This document shows, one piece after another, positions 32,815 through 42,991 of a DNA stretch of 64,000 nucleotides. The first letter of the stretch is position 1. Every line of letters begins with the position of its first letter. The translations under genes were made by a program, and so were the position numbers. The notes beneath the pieces are model-generated. The model saw only the letters and a list, made by a program, of their open reading frames with translations, searched no databases and had not been told where the DNA came from. The stretch is from Siminovitchia terrae (GTDB lineage Bacteria; Bacillota; Bacilli; Bacillales; Bacillaceae_C), in assembly GCF_003605405.2 (NCBI RefSeq), contig NZ_QYTW02000019.1, forward strand, positions 11,593 through 75,592, read 5' to 3'.

Positions 32815-33752
32815 TATGCAACTTTCCCTTCTCTTGCAGTATCATCCTGTCTCCACGCAGATGCCACGAACCATGTCAAGATAATGGCTGTCAAAAGCCT
32901 GATGATTAGCAGCGGCCACACCGAAATTCCAAGCGGAACAAAGATCAATGTATCCTCAACAACTGCATGACAGGCGACAAGAAAAATAAACGCAAGTGTC
33001 ACATCTCTTTTGCTTACACCGTCTTCTTTGACCGCTTGGATCATAACCCCTGCTCCATAAGCAAGTCCGAAAACGAGCCCTGAAGCCATCGTTGTCGATG
33101 TATTCTCTTTCATCCCTAGCATCCGGGTGAATGGAGCGACCCAGCGTGAAAAGACATCCAACCATTTATAATCTTTTAAAAGCTGAATTCCAACCATAAG
33201 AGGCATGACGATGACAGTCAGTTGTAAGACACCGAGAAATGCCTTTTTCAAAGCAAGCGTGATGACAGAGACAACCCCTGTCACCTGTTCTTCCTGCACA
33301 GAAATCATACCGTATTGCGCCATTTCCTGACCGCCGTTCCACAATAGATTAATGGTTATAGCCGAAATGACTGCTAACCCGATTCTCACCGTCAGAATTA
33401 GCCAAAACGGCACTCCGACCTTCATGGCAACCGATGATTCAATGAACAGATTATGAGAAAAGGACATCATGACAGCAATGATGAAAACCTCTTTGACTGT
33501 CAAGTCCAGCGACATGATCCCCGCAATCCCTGCATATAAATTCAGGAAATTTCCGAGCACAAGTGGGATTGCTGCATCTCCCGATAATCCAAAAATCCCC
33601 ATGATGGGCTCTATCAGCCGGATCACCCATGGCAGTATGGGAGTATGCTGCAGCACGACAACAAACAAGGTTACCGGAAAAATGACCTTTCCCAATGTCC
33701 AGATTGTTTTGACTCCATTAATAGCCCCTTGCTTCACTGACGTTTTATACAA
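32814..33752 (-). CDS. yvoD: Nucleoside-recognition (Gate) domain membrane protein YvoD
   Basis: 312 residues with about eight transmembrane segments and two nucleoside-recognition/Gate motifs: the first near residues 20-130 (TIWTLGKVIFPVTLFVVVLQHTPILPW...GNFLNLYAGIAG), the second near residues 165-290 (KAFLGVLQLTVIVMPLMVGIQLLKDYKWLD...GLVFGLAYGAGVMIQ). The family is related to spore maturation proteins SpmA/B and nucleoside transporters, but the substrate of YvoD is not known. It lies between lgt and ppaX. Confidence 0.92.
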   Translation of the reverse strand: MYKTSVKQGAINGVKTIWTLGKVIFPVTLFVVVLQHTPILPWVIRLIEPIMGIFGLSGDAAIPLVLGNFLNLYAGIAGIMSLDLTVKEVFIIAVMMSFSHNLFIESSVAMKVGVPFWLILTVRIGLAVISAITINLLWNGGQEMAQYGMISVQEEQVTGVVSVITLALKKAFLGVLQLTVIVMPLMVGIQLLKDYKWLDVFSRWVAPFTRMLGMKENTSTTMASGLVFGLAYGAGVMIQAVKEDGVSKRDVTLAFIFLVACHAVVEDTLIFVPLGISVWPLLIIRLLTAIILTWFVASAWRQDDTAREGKVA

Positions 33753-33781
33753 TCATCATTCTCTCCCATTAAGCAATATCT

Positions 33782-34591
33782 TCATTCATCATAACGAGCT
33801 TTTGCCAAACCTGCTTTTCTCCGGTATACCCAAAGAATCACCGCGCCGACTATCAATACAAGAGAAATGACCTGTGCCATTTTTAAGCCGCTCGTCAGCA
33901 TCAGGCTATCCATCCTCATTCCTTCAACAAAGAAGCGGCCGATTGAATAGAAAATCACATAAGATAGAAAGAGCTCGCCACGGTGCAAATTCACTTTTCT
34001 CAATAAAATCAGCAGGACAAATCCGATGATATTCCAAATGGATTCATAGAGGAACGTCGGATGGTAATAGGCGCCTTGTATGTACATCTGATTGATAATA
34101 AATTCGGGAAGGTGCATATTTTCGAGGAAGGCGCGGCTTACTTCTCCACCATATGCCTCCTGATTCATAAAATTTCCCCAGCGTCCGATCGCCTGTCCAA
34201 GGATGATACTTGGGGCTGCAATGTCCGCAATCTTCCAGAACGAAATCCCTTTGAATTTGGAAAAGACGATAGCTGTGGCAACCGCTCCTATGAGAGCGCC
34301 ATGAATGGCAATGCCGCCTTCCCAAACTTTTATAATATGCCCAGGGTTTTGAGAATAATAATCCCACTGGAAAATCACGTAATATATGCGGGCGCAAATG
34401 ATTGAAATTGGAATCGCCCATATGAGCAGATCAGGGAAAGTCTCTTTATCAAGGCGATGCTTGTTTCCCTCACGCATCGCAATATATAATGCCAATGCAA
34501 TGCCCAGGCCGATGATAATTCCGTACCAATGGACAGCAAACGGACCAATTTCTATAGCAATTGGGTTCAGCGGTTGAATATCCTGCTCCAT
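33782..34591 (-). CDS. lgt: Prolipoprotein diacylglyceryl transferase
   Basis: About 269 residues from the ATG at 34591 ([24 protein letters not shown]), aligning with B. subtilis Lgt; GGAG lies nine bases before it. The frame extends upstream into repeat A and codes there for repeat-derived residues that should be ignored. The Lgt signature [18 protein letters not shown] is near residues 137-154, with HxGLIGA-like [15 protein letters not shown] and seven membrane segments. It attaches diacylglycerol to the lipobox Cys of prolipoproteins such as those at 5048 and 53836. It is part of the hprK operon, with repeat A inserted in between. Confidence 0.97.
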   Translation of the reverse strand: MEQDIQPLNPIAIEIGPFAVHWYGIIIGLGIALALYIAMREGNKHRLDKETFPDLLIWAIPISIICARIYYVIFQWDYYSQNPGHIIKVWEGGIAIHGALIGAVATAIVFSKFKGISFWKIADIAAPSIILGQAIGRWGNFMNQEAYGGEVSRAFLENMHLPEFIINQMYIQGAYYHPTFLYESIWNIIGFVLLILLRKVNLHRGELFLSYVIFYSIGRFFVEGMRMDSLMLTSGLKMAQVISLVLIVGAVILWVYRRKAGLAKARYDE

Positions 34592-34613
34592 AAATTTCAA
34601 CTCCATGAATAAA

Positions 34614-34808
34614 TTTATCAAATTCGCCTTGGCGTATTTGCGCCCAGATTTTATCAAGCTCCACTCGATACATTCCTCTGAAAATCTGTGGCATCCGCCG
34701 GAGGCTTTAACTTTATTCAGCCGGGGTTTGAAACCCTACTAAACGGAATACCAATATGCTTTCATCTCACCACTTATAGAAGTGGGAGGCTTCTGCTGAA
34801 TGAAGTTA
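34614..34808. repeat. Dispersed repeat family A, copy 3 (full length)
   Basis: Full copy from TATCAAATTCGCCTTGGCG to GCTGAATGAAGTTAA, about 195 bp. Inverted repeats include TTAACTTTATTCAGC/GCTGAATGAAGTTAA, CAGATTTTAT against AAAATCTG, and GGCGTATTTGCGCC. It sits between hprK and lgt inside one operon. Its end forms the TAA stop codon of hprK. Confidence 0.9.
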
Positions 34809-35741
34809 ATCAAACTGGCTTTCTTCTTCCGTAATCACGTCGGAAAGTCTGTCAGCAAACTGCTCAGCCGCATTCATTCCCATTCTTTTCAAACGGAAAT
34901 TCATCGCTGCCACTTCGATAATGACCGCGAGATTCCGCCCTGGCCTTACAGGTATTGTTAATTTTGTAATTTCCGTATCAAAGATTTTGATTGTTTCTTC
35001 ATCGAGTCCGAGCCTGTCATACTGCTTTTCACCATCCCAGAATTCTAGATGAATCGTCAGCGTAATTCTTTTATACGGTCGGACAGCACCCGCTCCGAAC
35101 AACGTCATCACATTGATGATACCCAACCCGCGAATCTCCAGTAGATGCTCAAGCAATTCCGGTGAAGTTCCTACCAGCCTGTCCATATCGACTTGGCGGA
35201 TTTCAACGCAGTCATCCGCAACAAGCCTGTGACCCCTTTCAATAAGCGCAAGCGCTGTTTCACTTTTTCCCACGCCACTCTGTCCAGTGATCAGAACCCC
35301 AACTCCATATATCTCGACAAGCACTCCGTGAACAGCCGTTGTGGGGGCCAGCTTATTTTCTAGGTAATAAGTAAGCCGACTTAAAAAACCGGTTGTCTTC
35401 ATCTCTGTCCTCAAAACCGGAACCGAATGCCGTTCAGATACTTCAATCAATTCTTCGGGTATGTCCATTCCACCCGTTATAATAATGCACGGAGTAGAAT
35501 CAGTGCAAAGCTGCTCCATGCGATATCTTCTTTCGCCTGTCATGAGCATTTCCGTGAATTTCACTTCCGTACGCCCCAAAAGCTGAACACGCTCGGCCGG
35601 ATAGTAATGAAAAAAACCAGCAATCTCCAACCCGGGCCGGGAAATATCACTAGTCGTTATCGGTCTGTGAACCCCTTCCTCGCCACTGACCAGCTCCAGA
35701 TCGAATTCTTTGATGATATCTTCCGTACGAACTTTCGCCAT
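34806..35741 (-). CDS. hprK: HPr kinase/phosphorylase
   Basis: 311 residues. Walker [10 protein letters not shown] near residues 153-161, the HprK signature [22 protein letters not shown] near residues 200-221 and the C-terminal [26 protein letters not shown] are present. It phosphorylates HPr and Crh on Ser46 and reverses this by phosphorolysis, and so sets carbon catabolite repression. AAGGAGGGATTCC precedes the ATG. The last codons (EEESQFD) run into repeat A, which supplies the stop, so the native C-terminus may have been altered by a few residues. Confidence 0.97.
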   Translation of the reverse strand: MAKVRTEDIIKEFDLELVSGEEGVHRPITTSDISRPGLEIAGFFHYYPAERVQLLGRTEVKFTEMLMTGERRYRMEQLCTDSTPCIIITGGMDIPEELIEVSERHSVPVLRTEMKTTGFLSRLTYYLENKLAPTTAVHGVLVEIYGVGVLITGQSGVGKSETALALIERGHRLVADDCVEIRQVDMDRLVGTSPELLEHLLEIRGLGIINVMTLFGAGAVRPYKRITLTIHLEFWDGEKQYDRLGLDEETIKIFDTEITKLTIPVRPGRNLAVIIEVAAMNFRLKRMGMNAAEQFADRLSDVITEEESQFD

Positions 35742-35905
35742 CGGAATCCCTCCTTATCCAAACCTCTTGCTGTGAAATTTGGATTCTACACAAAAAACTT
35801 TACCTTGTCTATTTTAGCATTTTCTACTCAATAAACTCCACTTTTCAAGAAATTTTGTGTTTGGAGGAGCAGGGAGAGAGAGGTTATTACGGGATTGGTG
35901 GTGGT

Positions 35906-35958
35906 TTATAAGAGAGTGGCACCGGTTATAAGAGAGTGGCTGCCGTTATAAGTGATGC
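35906..35958. repeat. Short tandem repeat, about 2.6 units of 20 bp
   Basis: TTATAAGAGAGTGGC recurs at 35906 and 35926, with a diverged third unit (TTATAAGTGATGC) at 35946, a period of exactly 20 bp. It lies between hprK and yvlD, next to a terminator. Confidence 0.85.
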
Positions 35959-35997
35959 AAATAACCCGGTCCAGCCAAGGCTGTCCGGGTTATTTAT
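35958..35997 (-). terminator. Terminator after yvlD
   Basis: AATAACCCGG and CCGGGTTATT arms with an inner AGCC/GGCT pair. It overlaps the yvlD stop codon. Confidence 0.75.
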
Positions 35998-36346
35998 TAC
36001 GATCAGGATTTAGTATTGTTTTTTGAATGATTAAATTGATCAATACCATGATCACCGCGATCAGGAAGGTAAGTCCAAATCCGTCAATTTCAAATTTGCT
36101 GCCCATGATGGCATCAGTCATTGATAATGTGACGGCGTTGATCACTAATAAGAAGAATCCAAGCGTCAGCAAGGTGATGGGCAAGGTCAAAAGGATGAGG
36201 AGCGGCCTCACCAAGACGTTCAATATTGACAGTACAAGGCTTGCCGCGACAGCCGCTCCAAAGCTTGAGACATGGAATCCTTCAAAGTAACCGGCAAAAG
36301 CGATGAAAAGAACTGCGTTGATGAGAATTCCAATTAACCATCTCAT
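35990..36346 (-). CDS. yvlD: YvlD family membrane protein (phage_holin_4_2 superfamily)
   Basis: 118 residues with four hydrophobic segments (LIGILINAVLFIAFAGYF, SFGAAVAASLVLSILNVLV, LLILLTLPITLLTLGFFLLVINAVTLSMTDAI, FGLTFLIAVIMVLINLII). This matches the YvlD/holin_4_2 family, which in Bacillus is tied to the envelope-stress protein YvlB and the sigma-W regulon. AAAGGTG is placed before the ATG. It lies 4 bp after yvlB and is coupled to it. Confidence 0.9.
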   Translation of the reverse strand: MRWLIGILINAVLFIAFAGYFEGFHVSSFGAAVAASLVLSILNVLVRPLLILLTLPITLLTLGFFLLVINAVTLSMTDAIMGSKFEIDGFGLTFLIAVIMVLINLIIQKTILNPDRNK

Positions 36347-36349
36347 GCT

Positions 36350-37534
36350 TTATACACCTTTTGGGTTCGCTTTTCGAATGAAGACGGAGCCGGTTTTTGT
36401 ATCTGCTTCAAGATATAGTGTTTTGTCATCCGAGCCACTGCGTTTGAACTTCATTTGCTTTTGGATAACTTCCTTCTTTTCATGAAGAACGTTAATACCT
36501 TCCAAATCCAGCTTATAGCTTCCGAGATTGGACCGAACTTCTCCGTCAATCGTTGCAGTATCTGGAACATTTACATAAATATTTCCTGTCACTGCTTTAG
36601 CTTCTATCACTTCGGCTCCGGAATGCTCCAATGTGCAATGAATATTCCCATTAAAAGATTTCAACTCAACCTTTTTACAGAACCCTGACAGGTCAATCGC
36701 CCCGTTGACAGTTTCAGCCTCAACCCGGTCTGCATTTAAATCAATCACTTTTATTTGACCGTTTACTGTATCCACATCAAGCTTCTTCCCGGAAATGCCA
36801 GTCAAGTCGACTTTTCCGTTCGTTGTTTTTACAATCAGATGCTCAGTTTCCAGCAGTTCACCTGTCATTTCACCAGTAAACACACGAACTGCTATCTTTT
36901 TATAGATTTTCTTTGGAATATACACTGTTGTCTCCACGCGCATCCATTTGGATTTCGTAGCAAAACATAGCATTCCATTATCCTGGGAGAAAACCGTATT
37001 ATCAAGGAAGTAGCTTCGCCCCTCATCCCGATCTTCCACACGATATACCTTCGCCTGACATTCCACACGGACTTCCTGCTGTTCCCATGCAATGATACGA
37101 ACTGGACCATTGGCAATATCAATATCGATTCGCTCAATTTGCTCATCCGCCTGCTGGAAAACATGAGGCACTTCCACCGATTGAGTAATCTGCCAATCTA
37201 TATCCTTGATTTTCCGAAGAGCCGTATTGACGAAATCGAAAATTCGCTCGCCAGCCTGCTCAATTTGCGAATAGAAAGTGTCATCGCCAGAACCGGATTC
37301 CTTCGATTTACTCTGTTCATTTTGTGTTGAGCCACGAGTTGATCCTGAATTGGATTCCGCTTTCGACTCAGCCGTTGAAGGTGCTTCCGTCCATTGCTCT
37401 TCGAGGCTTGAAGGCTCCTCCTTTGTGCCTTCAGCATCCCCACCTTCTAATGCATCGAGCAGAACGATAGCTTCCTGGGCCGACAGCTTTCCTTCTTGTA
37501 CCATTTCAAGTATTCGTTTTCGATCCTGGTTCAT
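36350..37534 (-). CDS. yvlB: YvlB-like DUF4097 protein
   Basis: About 394 residues from the ATG at 37534, which has AGGAGG seven bases upstream. The N-terminal helix-loop-helix (KRILEMVQEGKLSAQEAIVLLDALEGG, residues 6-32) is a SHOCT-like/YvlB_N module. A Ser/Glu-rich linker covers residues 35-85. From about 130 onward DUF4097 beta-helix repeats appear (LDVDTVNGQIKVIDLNADRVEAETVNGAIDLSGFCKKVELKSFNGNI). No signal peptide is present, so it is probably cytoplasmic, acting with the membrane protein YvlD in cell-envelope stress. The exact role is unknown. Confidence 0.88.
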   Translation of the reverse strand: MNQDRKRILEMVQEGKLSAQEAIVLLDALEGGDAEGTKEEPSSLEEQWTEAPSTAESKAESNSGSTRGSTQNEQSKSKESGSGDDTFYSQIEQAGERIFDFVNTALRKIKDIDWQITQSVEVPHVFQQADEQIERIDIDIANGPVRIIAWEQQEVRVECQAKVYRVEDRDEGRSYFLDNTVFSQDNGMLCFATKSKWMRVETTVYIPKKIYKKIAVRVFTGEMTGELLETEHLIVKTTNGKVDLTGISGKKLDVDTVNGQIKVIDLNADRVEAETVNGAIDLSGFCKKVELKSFNGNIHCTLEHSGAEVIEAKAVTGNIYVNVPDTATIDGEVRSNLGSYKLDLEGINVLHEKKEVIQKQMKFKRSGSDDKTLYLEADTKTGSVFIRKANPKGV

Positions 37535-37607
37535 GGTCAATCCTCCTATTTTTTCATCTTTAATTTAATACGAGATGAACGGGAAAATGTTTCACTTTCA
37601 GCAAAAA

Positions 37608-40493
37608 TTACTTGGCAATGGCTTTTTCTTTCATTTCTTGCGAGGCGATCAGCCGTTTCATACGGGCCTTATCCCTTTCTAAAATCGGCTGCAAATATTG
37701 GCCTGTGTGGGACTTAGGGCAACTTGCAATTTTTTCAGGCGTCCCTGTAGCAACAATCGTTCCGCCCTTATCGCCGCCCTCTGGTCCGAGATCAATGATA
37801 TAATCCGTTGTCTTGATTACATCCAGATTATGTTCAATGACGAGTACCGTGTTTCCATTATCGACAAGCCGCTGCAAAACGTTTAATAGCCGTGCTATAT
37901 CATCAGCGTGAAGTCCAGTTGTCGGTTCATCCAAAATATAAATGGAGCGGCCGTTTGAACGCCTGTGAAGCTCGGATGCCAGCTTTACTCTCTGTGCTTC
38001 TCCACCGGAAAGTGTCGTTGCCGGCTGCCCCAGCTTCATGTAGCCCAGCCCTACATCGGCAATCGTCTGCAGTTTCCGTTTGATTTTCGGAATGTTTTCG
38101 AAAAACTCCAATCCGTTCTCAATAGTCATATCTAGAACATCTGCAATATTTTTACCCTTATATTTTACTTCCAGTGTTTCCCGATTATACCTTTTACCAT
38201 GGCAAACTTCGCATGGGACATACACATCAGGCAAAAAGTGCATCTCGATCTTGATGATCCCGTCCCCACGACATGCCTCGCATCTTCCGCCCTTGACGTT
38301 AAAGCTGAAGCGGCCTTTTTTATAGCCCCGTACTTTTGCCTCATTGGTAGAAGCGAACACATCGCGGACATCGTCAAACACGCCAGTATACGTAGCCGGG
38401 TTAGAACGCGGCGTACGGCCTATCGGTGACTGGTCAATATCAATCACTTTTTCCAAATGATCCAGTCCCTTAATTTCCTTATGGGCTCCGGGTTTAGCTT
38501 TGGCTTTATGGAGCTTCATCGCAAGGGACTTGTGTAATATCTCATTGATCAACGTACTTTTCCCGGAACCAGAAACACCCGTAACAGCAACGAATACACC
38601 GAGTGGAATCTTCACATTCACATTTTTTAAATTGTTTTCCTTCGCACCTTTTATTTCAATGAATCGGCCATCAGAAGTACGGCGCTCAAGCGGAAGCGAA
38701 ATGAATTTTTCCCCAGATAAGTATTGCCCTGTCAATGAGTCTGGCTGTTTCATCACTTCTTTCGGCGTACCGCAGGCCACCACTTCCCCGCCATGAACAC
38801 CTGCCCCAGGGCCGATGTCGATCAAATAGTCTGCAGCCAGTATCGTATCCTCATCATGTTCCACAACAATCAACGTATTACCGATATCGCGCATATTTTT
38901 CAGCGTATCAATCAAGCGGTCATTATCTCGCTGGTGAAGCCCGATAGAGGGCTCATCGAGTACATACAATACGCCGGTTAGACGGGAACCGATCTGCGTG
39001 GCCAGCCTGATCCGTTGTGCTTCCCCTCCGGAAAGCGTACCTGCGGCCCTGCTCAATGTTAGATAATCAAGGCCAACATTAACTAGAAAGCTCAACCGCT
39101 CGTCGATCTCTTTTAAAATCATATGCGCAATCTGCATCTCTTTTTCGGATAAATGAATGGTCTGGAAAAATTCCGAGGCATCCTGAATAGAGAGCTCTGT
39201 CACCTGTCCGATATGCTTGTCTTCTATTTTGACTGCGAGACTTTCTTCTTTCAGCCTGTAGCCCTTACAGCGTGGACAAGACTGATCCGTCATATATTTT
39301 TCCATCTGTTCCCTTATATAGTCGGAGCTTGTTTCATGATAACGGCGCTCCACATTCTTGAATACACCTTCAAATCTAATGTTGCTTTCCCGCACCTGGC
39401 CAAAATCATTTTTATAGCGAAAGCGGATCAAATCAGCTCCAGAACCATATAAAATTTTATCCAGCTGCTCCTTCGGCAGATCCTTCACGGGGACATTCAT
39501 GTTGATTCTATAATGCTTGCACACTGTTTTTAAAAGCTGTGGATAATACTGCGAGCTGACAGGAATCCAGGGAGCAATCGCCCCTTCGTTCAATGTCAAA
39601 GAATCATCGGGAATGAGAAGCTCCTTATCGACTTCAAGCTTCGATCCGAGACCATCACATTCCGGGCAGGCACCAAATGGACTGTTGAATGAAAACATTC
39701 TCGGTTCCAATTTATCAATGGAAAAGCCGCATTCCGGACATGCGTGGTGTTCACTGAACAGTAGTTCCTCTTCTCCGATCACATCAATCATGACTTTTCC
39801 GTCGCCAAGACCGAGCGCGGTTTCAAGAGAATCAGCCAAACGTGTTTCTATATCTTCTTTGATTACAATCCGGTCAACGACAACCTCGATCGAATGCTTC
39901 TTATTTTTTTCAAGCTGGATGTCTTCAGTAAGATCCAGAATTTCACCGTCTACTCGTACACGAACGAAGCCTTGCTTTTTTATGTCCTCCATTACCTTGA
40001 CGTGGGCGCCTTTTCTTCCAGAGATAATAGGAGCAAGCACCTGAATTCTTGTCTTTTCCGGATAGTCCATAATCCGGTCAACCATTTGCTCAATTGTCTG
40101 GGATGTAATTTCAATTCCGTGGACAGGACAAATTGGCCGGCCCACCCGGGCAAACAGCAAGCGAAGATAGTCATAGATTTCCGTAACTGTTCCGACAGTT
40201 GAACGAGGATTCCTGCTTGTTGTTTTTTGGTCGATTGAAATAGCCGGAGATAGCCCTTCAATGGCATCAACATCCGGTTTGTCCATCTGTCCCAAGAACT
40301 GTCTGGCATAGGCGGACAACGACTCAACATAGCGCCGCTGTCCTTCCGCATAAATGGTGTCAAACGCCAACGAGGATTTTCCGGAACCAGAAAGCCCCGT
40401 GACCACGACGAGCTGGTCCCTTGGAATCGTGACATCGATATCTTTTAAGTTATGGGCACGTGCACCTTTAACAATAATTTTTTCTAGTGCCAT
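37608..40493 (-). CDS. uvrA: UvrABC excinuclease subunit A
   Basis: 961 residues, the usual length. Two ABC ATPase modules: Walker [15 protein letters not shown] near residue 31 and [15 protein letters not shown] near residue 640, with signature motifs [12 protein letters not shown] and [12 protein letters not shown]. Zinc-binding pairs are CPECGF...CPEC near residues 254-281 and CEAC...CEVCHGKRY near residues 738-764. UvrA finds bulky DNA lesions and loads UvrB. It starts 7 bp after uvrB ends, with AAGGATG as ribosome site, so both share the SOS-controlled transcript. Confidence 0.98.
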   Translation of the reverse strand: MALEKIIVKGARAHNLKDIDVTIPRDQLVVVTGLSGSGKSSLAFDTIYAEGQRRYVESLSAYARQFLGQMDKPDVDAIEGLSPAISIDQKTTSRNPRSTVGTVTEIYDYLRLLFARVGRPICPVHGIEITSQTIEQMVDRIMDYPEKTRIQVLAPIISGRKGAHVKVMEDIKKQGFVRVRVDGEILDLTEDIQLEKNKKHSIEVVVDRIVIKEDIETRLADSLETALGLGDGKVMIDVIGEEELLFSEHHACPECGFSIDKLEPRMFSFNSPFGACPECDGLGSKLEVDKELLIPDDSLTLNEGAIAPWIPVSSQYYPQLLKTVCKHYRINMNVPVKDLPKEQLDKILYGSGADLIRFRYKNDFGQVRESNIRFEGVFKNVERRYHETSSDYIREQMEKYMTDQSCPRCKGYRLKEESLAVKIEDKHIGQVTELSIQDASEFFQTIHLSEKEMQIAHMILKEIDERLSFLVNVGLDYLTLSRAAGTLSGGEAQRIRLATQIGSRLTGVLYVLDEPSIGLHQRDNDRLIDTLKNMRDIGNTLIVVEHDEDTILAADYLIDIGPGAGVHGGEVVACGTPKEVMKQPDSLTGQYLSGEKFISLPLERRTSDGRFIEIKGAKENNLKNVNVKIPLGVFVAVTGVSGSGKSTLINEILHKSLAMKLHKAKAKPGAHKEIKGLDHLEKVIDIDQSPIGRTPRSNPATYTGVFDDVRDVFASTNEAKVRGYKKGRFSFNVKGGRCEACRGDGIIKIEMHFLPDVYVPCEVCHGKRYNRETLEVKYKGKNIADVLDMTIENGLEFFENIPKIKRKLQTIADVGLGYMKLGQPATTLSGGEAQRVKLASELHRRSNGRSIYILDEPTTGLHADDIARLLNVLQRLVDNGNTVLVIEHNLDVIKTTDYIIDLGPEGGDKGGTIVATGTPEKIASCPKSHTGQYLQPILERDKARMKRLIASQEMKEKAIAK

Positions 40494-40500
40494 CGCTGTT

Positions 40501-42477
40501 TCATCCTTCCGCTTTCAACTCCAAAATGGCATCGCGAAGCTGGGCCGCTCGTTCAAAATCAAGCGATTTTGCCGCTTCTCTCATTTCTTTCTCCATTGAA
40601 GTAATTAGCTTGTCTTTTTCCTTTTTGGTTAATTTCTTTGTATTTTCATAAGTGTATTCTTCTGTCTCTTCCGCAGCGGTTGTTGCTCGAATAACATCGC
40701 GGACATCTTTTTGGATCGTAGTCGGTGTAATGCCATGCTTCCGGTTATATTCTTCCTGTATAGCGCGTCTCCGCTTCGTTTCTTTAATCGCTTGATCCAT
40801 GGAATCAGTGATTTTATCTGCGTACATAATTACATGCCCGTTTGCGTTTCGTGCTGCCCGGCCAATTGTCTGGATGAGCGAACGCTCGGAACGAAGGAAA
40901 CCTTCTTTATCCGCATCAAGAATGGCCACTAGAGATACTTCCGGTATATCCAGCCCTTCACGCAGAAGGTTAATTCCTATCAGAACATCATATTTTCCGA
41001 GTCTTAAATCACGGATAATTTCTATCCTTTCCAAAGTCTTGACTTCAGAGTGCAGATACTGAACTTTCACCCCAACGTCCTTTAAATAGTCCGTTAAATC
41101 CTCCGACATTTTTTTCGTAAGTGTCGTCACCAGGACACGTTCGTTTCTTTCAACCCGTTCATTAATTTCCCCAAGCAGGTCGTCGATTTGCCCCTCGATA
41201 GGACGGATATCGATTGTCGGATCGAGCAGCCCCGTCGGGCGGATTATCTGCTCAACCATTTCTGGCGTTTTTTCCAATTCATATGGTCCGGGTGTCGCAG
41301 ATACAAAGACGATCTGGTTAATGTGCTTCTCAAATTCTTCAAACATGAGGGGCCGGTTATCAAGTGCAGACGGCAGACGGAAGCCATGATCGACTAGTAC
41401 CTGCTTCCGTGCTTGGTCGCCATTGTACATTCCACGGATTTGTGGAAGCGTGACGTGTGACTCATCGACAACAATTTGGAAATCGTCGGGAAAATAGTCT
41501 AGCAGCGTGAAAGGAGTGGCTCCCGCTGGCCTTAAAGTCAAATGACGGGAATAGTTCTCAATCCCTGAACAAAATCCCATTTCCCTCATCATTTCCAAGT
41601 CGTATCTTGTCCGCTGTTCGAGTCGCTGGGCTTCAAGTAATTTTTCCTCTGCCCGAAGTTGAGCTAGCCGTTCTTCCAGTTCAAGCTCAATATTCTTAAT
41701 GGCAACTCTTAGCTTTTCCTCACCAGTTACATAGTGGGAAGCAGGGAAAATGGCTGCGTGATCCCGGTCGCCAACAATTTCTCCGGTCAAAGCATCCACT
41801 ACACGGATTCGCTCAATTTCATCGCCGAAAAATTCAACTCGGATGCACTGTTCCTCACGAGCAATGGGGAAAATTTCAACGACATCCCCGCGTACACGGA
41901 ACGTTCCGTTCGTAAATTCGATGTCATTTCGAGCATATTGAAGATCGACGAGCCTGCGTAAAAGCTGGTTCCTCTCTATCTCCATCCCTGTTCGAAGTGA
42001 CAGGACGTGATCCCGATATTCTTCCGGGGAACCGAGGCCATAAATACAGGATACACTGGCAATGATAATGACATCATTCCGTTCAAACAAAGCGGAAGTT
42101 GCCGAGTGCCTAAGCCGGTTAATTTCATCGTTTACGCTGGAATCTTTTTCAATGAACGTATCTGTCTGTGGAACATATGCTTCAGGTTGATAGTAATCAT
42201 AGAAACTGACAAAGTACTCAACTGCATTGTTCGGAAAAAACTCCTTGAATTCGCTGTACAATTGCCCTGCTAGCGTTTTGTTATGGGCAATAACAAGCGT
42301 CGGCTTGTTCACTTCCTTGATCATGTTTGAGACAGTGAACGTCTTTCCTGTACCCGTCGCCCCCAAAAGCGTCTGATATTTTTTTCTTGTATGGAATCCT
42401 TCGACCAGACGTTCAATCGCCTTTGGCTGGTCACCAGCAGGCTTATATTTCGATACTACTTCAAACTGATTTTTCAC
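40501..42477 (-). CDS. uvrB: UvrABC excinuclease subunit B
   Basis: 658 residues, GTG start behind GGGAGGGTGCCGGC. Walker [13 protein letters not shown] near residues 38-49, the beta-hairpin region ([33 protein letters not shown]) near residues 93-125, DESHVTLPQ (Walker B) near residue 338, helicase motif [11 protein letters not shown] near residues 541-549, and the C-terminal UVR domain ([21 protein letters not shown]) that contacts UvrC. UvrB verifies damage and recruits UvrC. A LexA-like box lies 112 bp upstream. Confidence 0.98.
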   Translation of the reverse strand: MKNQFEVVSKYKPAGDQPKAIERLVEGFHTRKKYQTLLGATGTGKTFTVSNMIKEVNKPTLVIAHNKTLAGQLYSEFKEFFPNNAVEYFVSFYDYYQPEAYVPQTDTFIEKDSSVNDEINRLRHSATSALFERNDVIIIASVSCIYGLGSPEEYRDHVLSLRTGMEIERNQLLRRLVDLQYARNDIEFTNGTFRVRGDVVEIFPIAREEQCIRVEFFGDEIERIRVVDALTGEIVGDRDHAAIFPASHYVTGEEKLRVAIKNIELELEERLAQLRAEEKLLEAQRLEQRTRYDLEMMREMGFCSGIENYSRHLTLRPAGATPFTLLDYFPDDFQIVVDESHVTLPQIRGMYNGDQARKQVLVDHGFRLPSALDNRPLMFEEFEKHINQIVFVSATPGPYELEKTPEMVEQIIRPTGLLDPTIDIRPIEGQIDDLLGEINERVERNERVLVTTLTKKMSEDLTDYLKDVGVKVQYLHSEVKTLERIEIIRDLRLGKYDVLIGINLLREGLDIPEVSLVAILDADKEGFLRSERSLIQTIGRAARNANGHVIMYADKITDSMDQAIKETKRRRAIQEEYNRKHGITPTTIQKDVRDVIRATTAAEETEEYTYENTKKLTKKEKDKLITSMEKEMREAAKSLDFERAAQLRDAILELKAEG

Positions 42478-42588
42478 GCCGGCACCCTCCCGTTTTTCTT
42501 TCTATATCTATAAACTCTGCAGCATTTTCACTTAAAATAATCATACAGTCATTTTACCACAAACGGCCCTTTCATAACCAGAAATATG

Positions 42589-42602
42589 CGAACGTACTTT
42601 CG
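42589..42602 (-). promoter_or_regulatory. LexA (DinR) SOS box upstream of uvrB
   Basis: CGAAAGTACGTTCG on the minus strand differs in one position from the Bacillus LexA consensus CGAAC-N4-GTTCG. A TAAAAT -10-like element lies downstream toward uvrB. The remaining 42603-42836 interval holds no gene that I can support. Confidence 0.8.
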
Positions 42603-42836
42603 ACAACGTGTAAAATCATGGAGTTGCTCAACTGTATTTTTTATCAAAAAACACTCTATGGATGGTGAGCATGATTTAATGCTATTTCGTCAAGTAGTGA
42701 TTGTAGCAAGAATACAAAATGGGGTATGTTCAAATACGCCTTCTTTCCATTCAACCCCTGACTAATAGAAAATATGCGGTAATTCCAATTTACCCCAAAT
42801 ATTGATCATGAGTGTAAAAAAGATAAAAATGAAATA

Positions 42837-42864
42837 GACCGGTTGGACTTTAATCCAGCCGGTC
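42837..42864 (-). terminator. Terminator after the amino acid permease gene
   Basis: GACCGG-TTGGA and TCCA-GCCGGTC arms around a 6-nt loop. On the minus strand a T-rich but interrupted stretch follows. Confidence 0.7.
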
Positions 42865-42991
42865 GACTTGTAGAAAAAGTAGTTATATATATTATCTGAT
42901 GTCCTCGCAGACTTCTGCACATGCACTTTGGCCAATAACAGAATCTACAAAACTAGGTTCGCTTCACTTTCTTTTTTATTGCCTTTTTCCG

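Noticed and set aside
34592-34657. Extended N-terminus of lgt (starting inside the repeat)
   Set aside because: These codons are translated repeat A sequence; the ATG at 34591 matches the family start.
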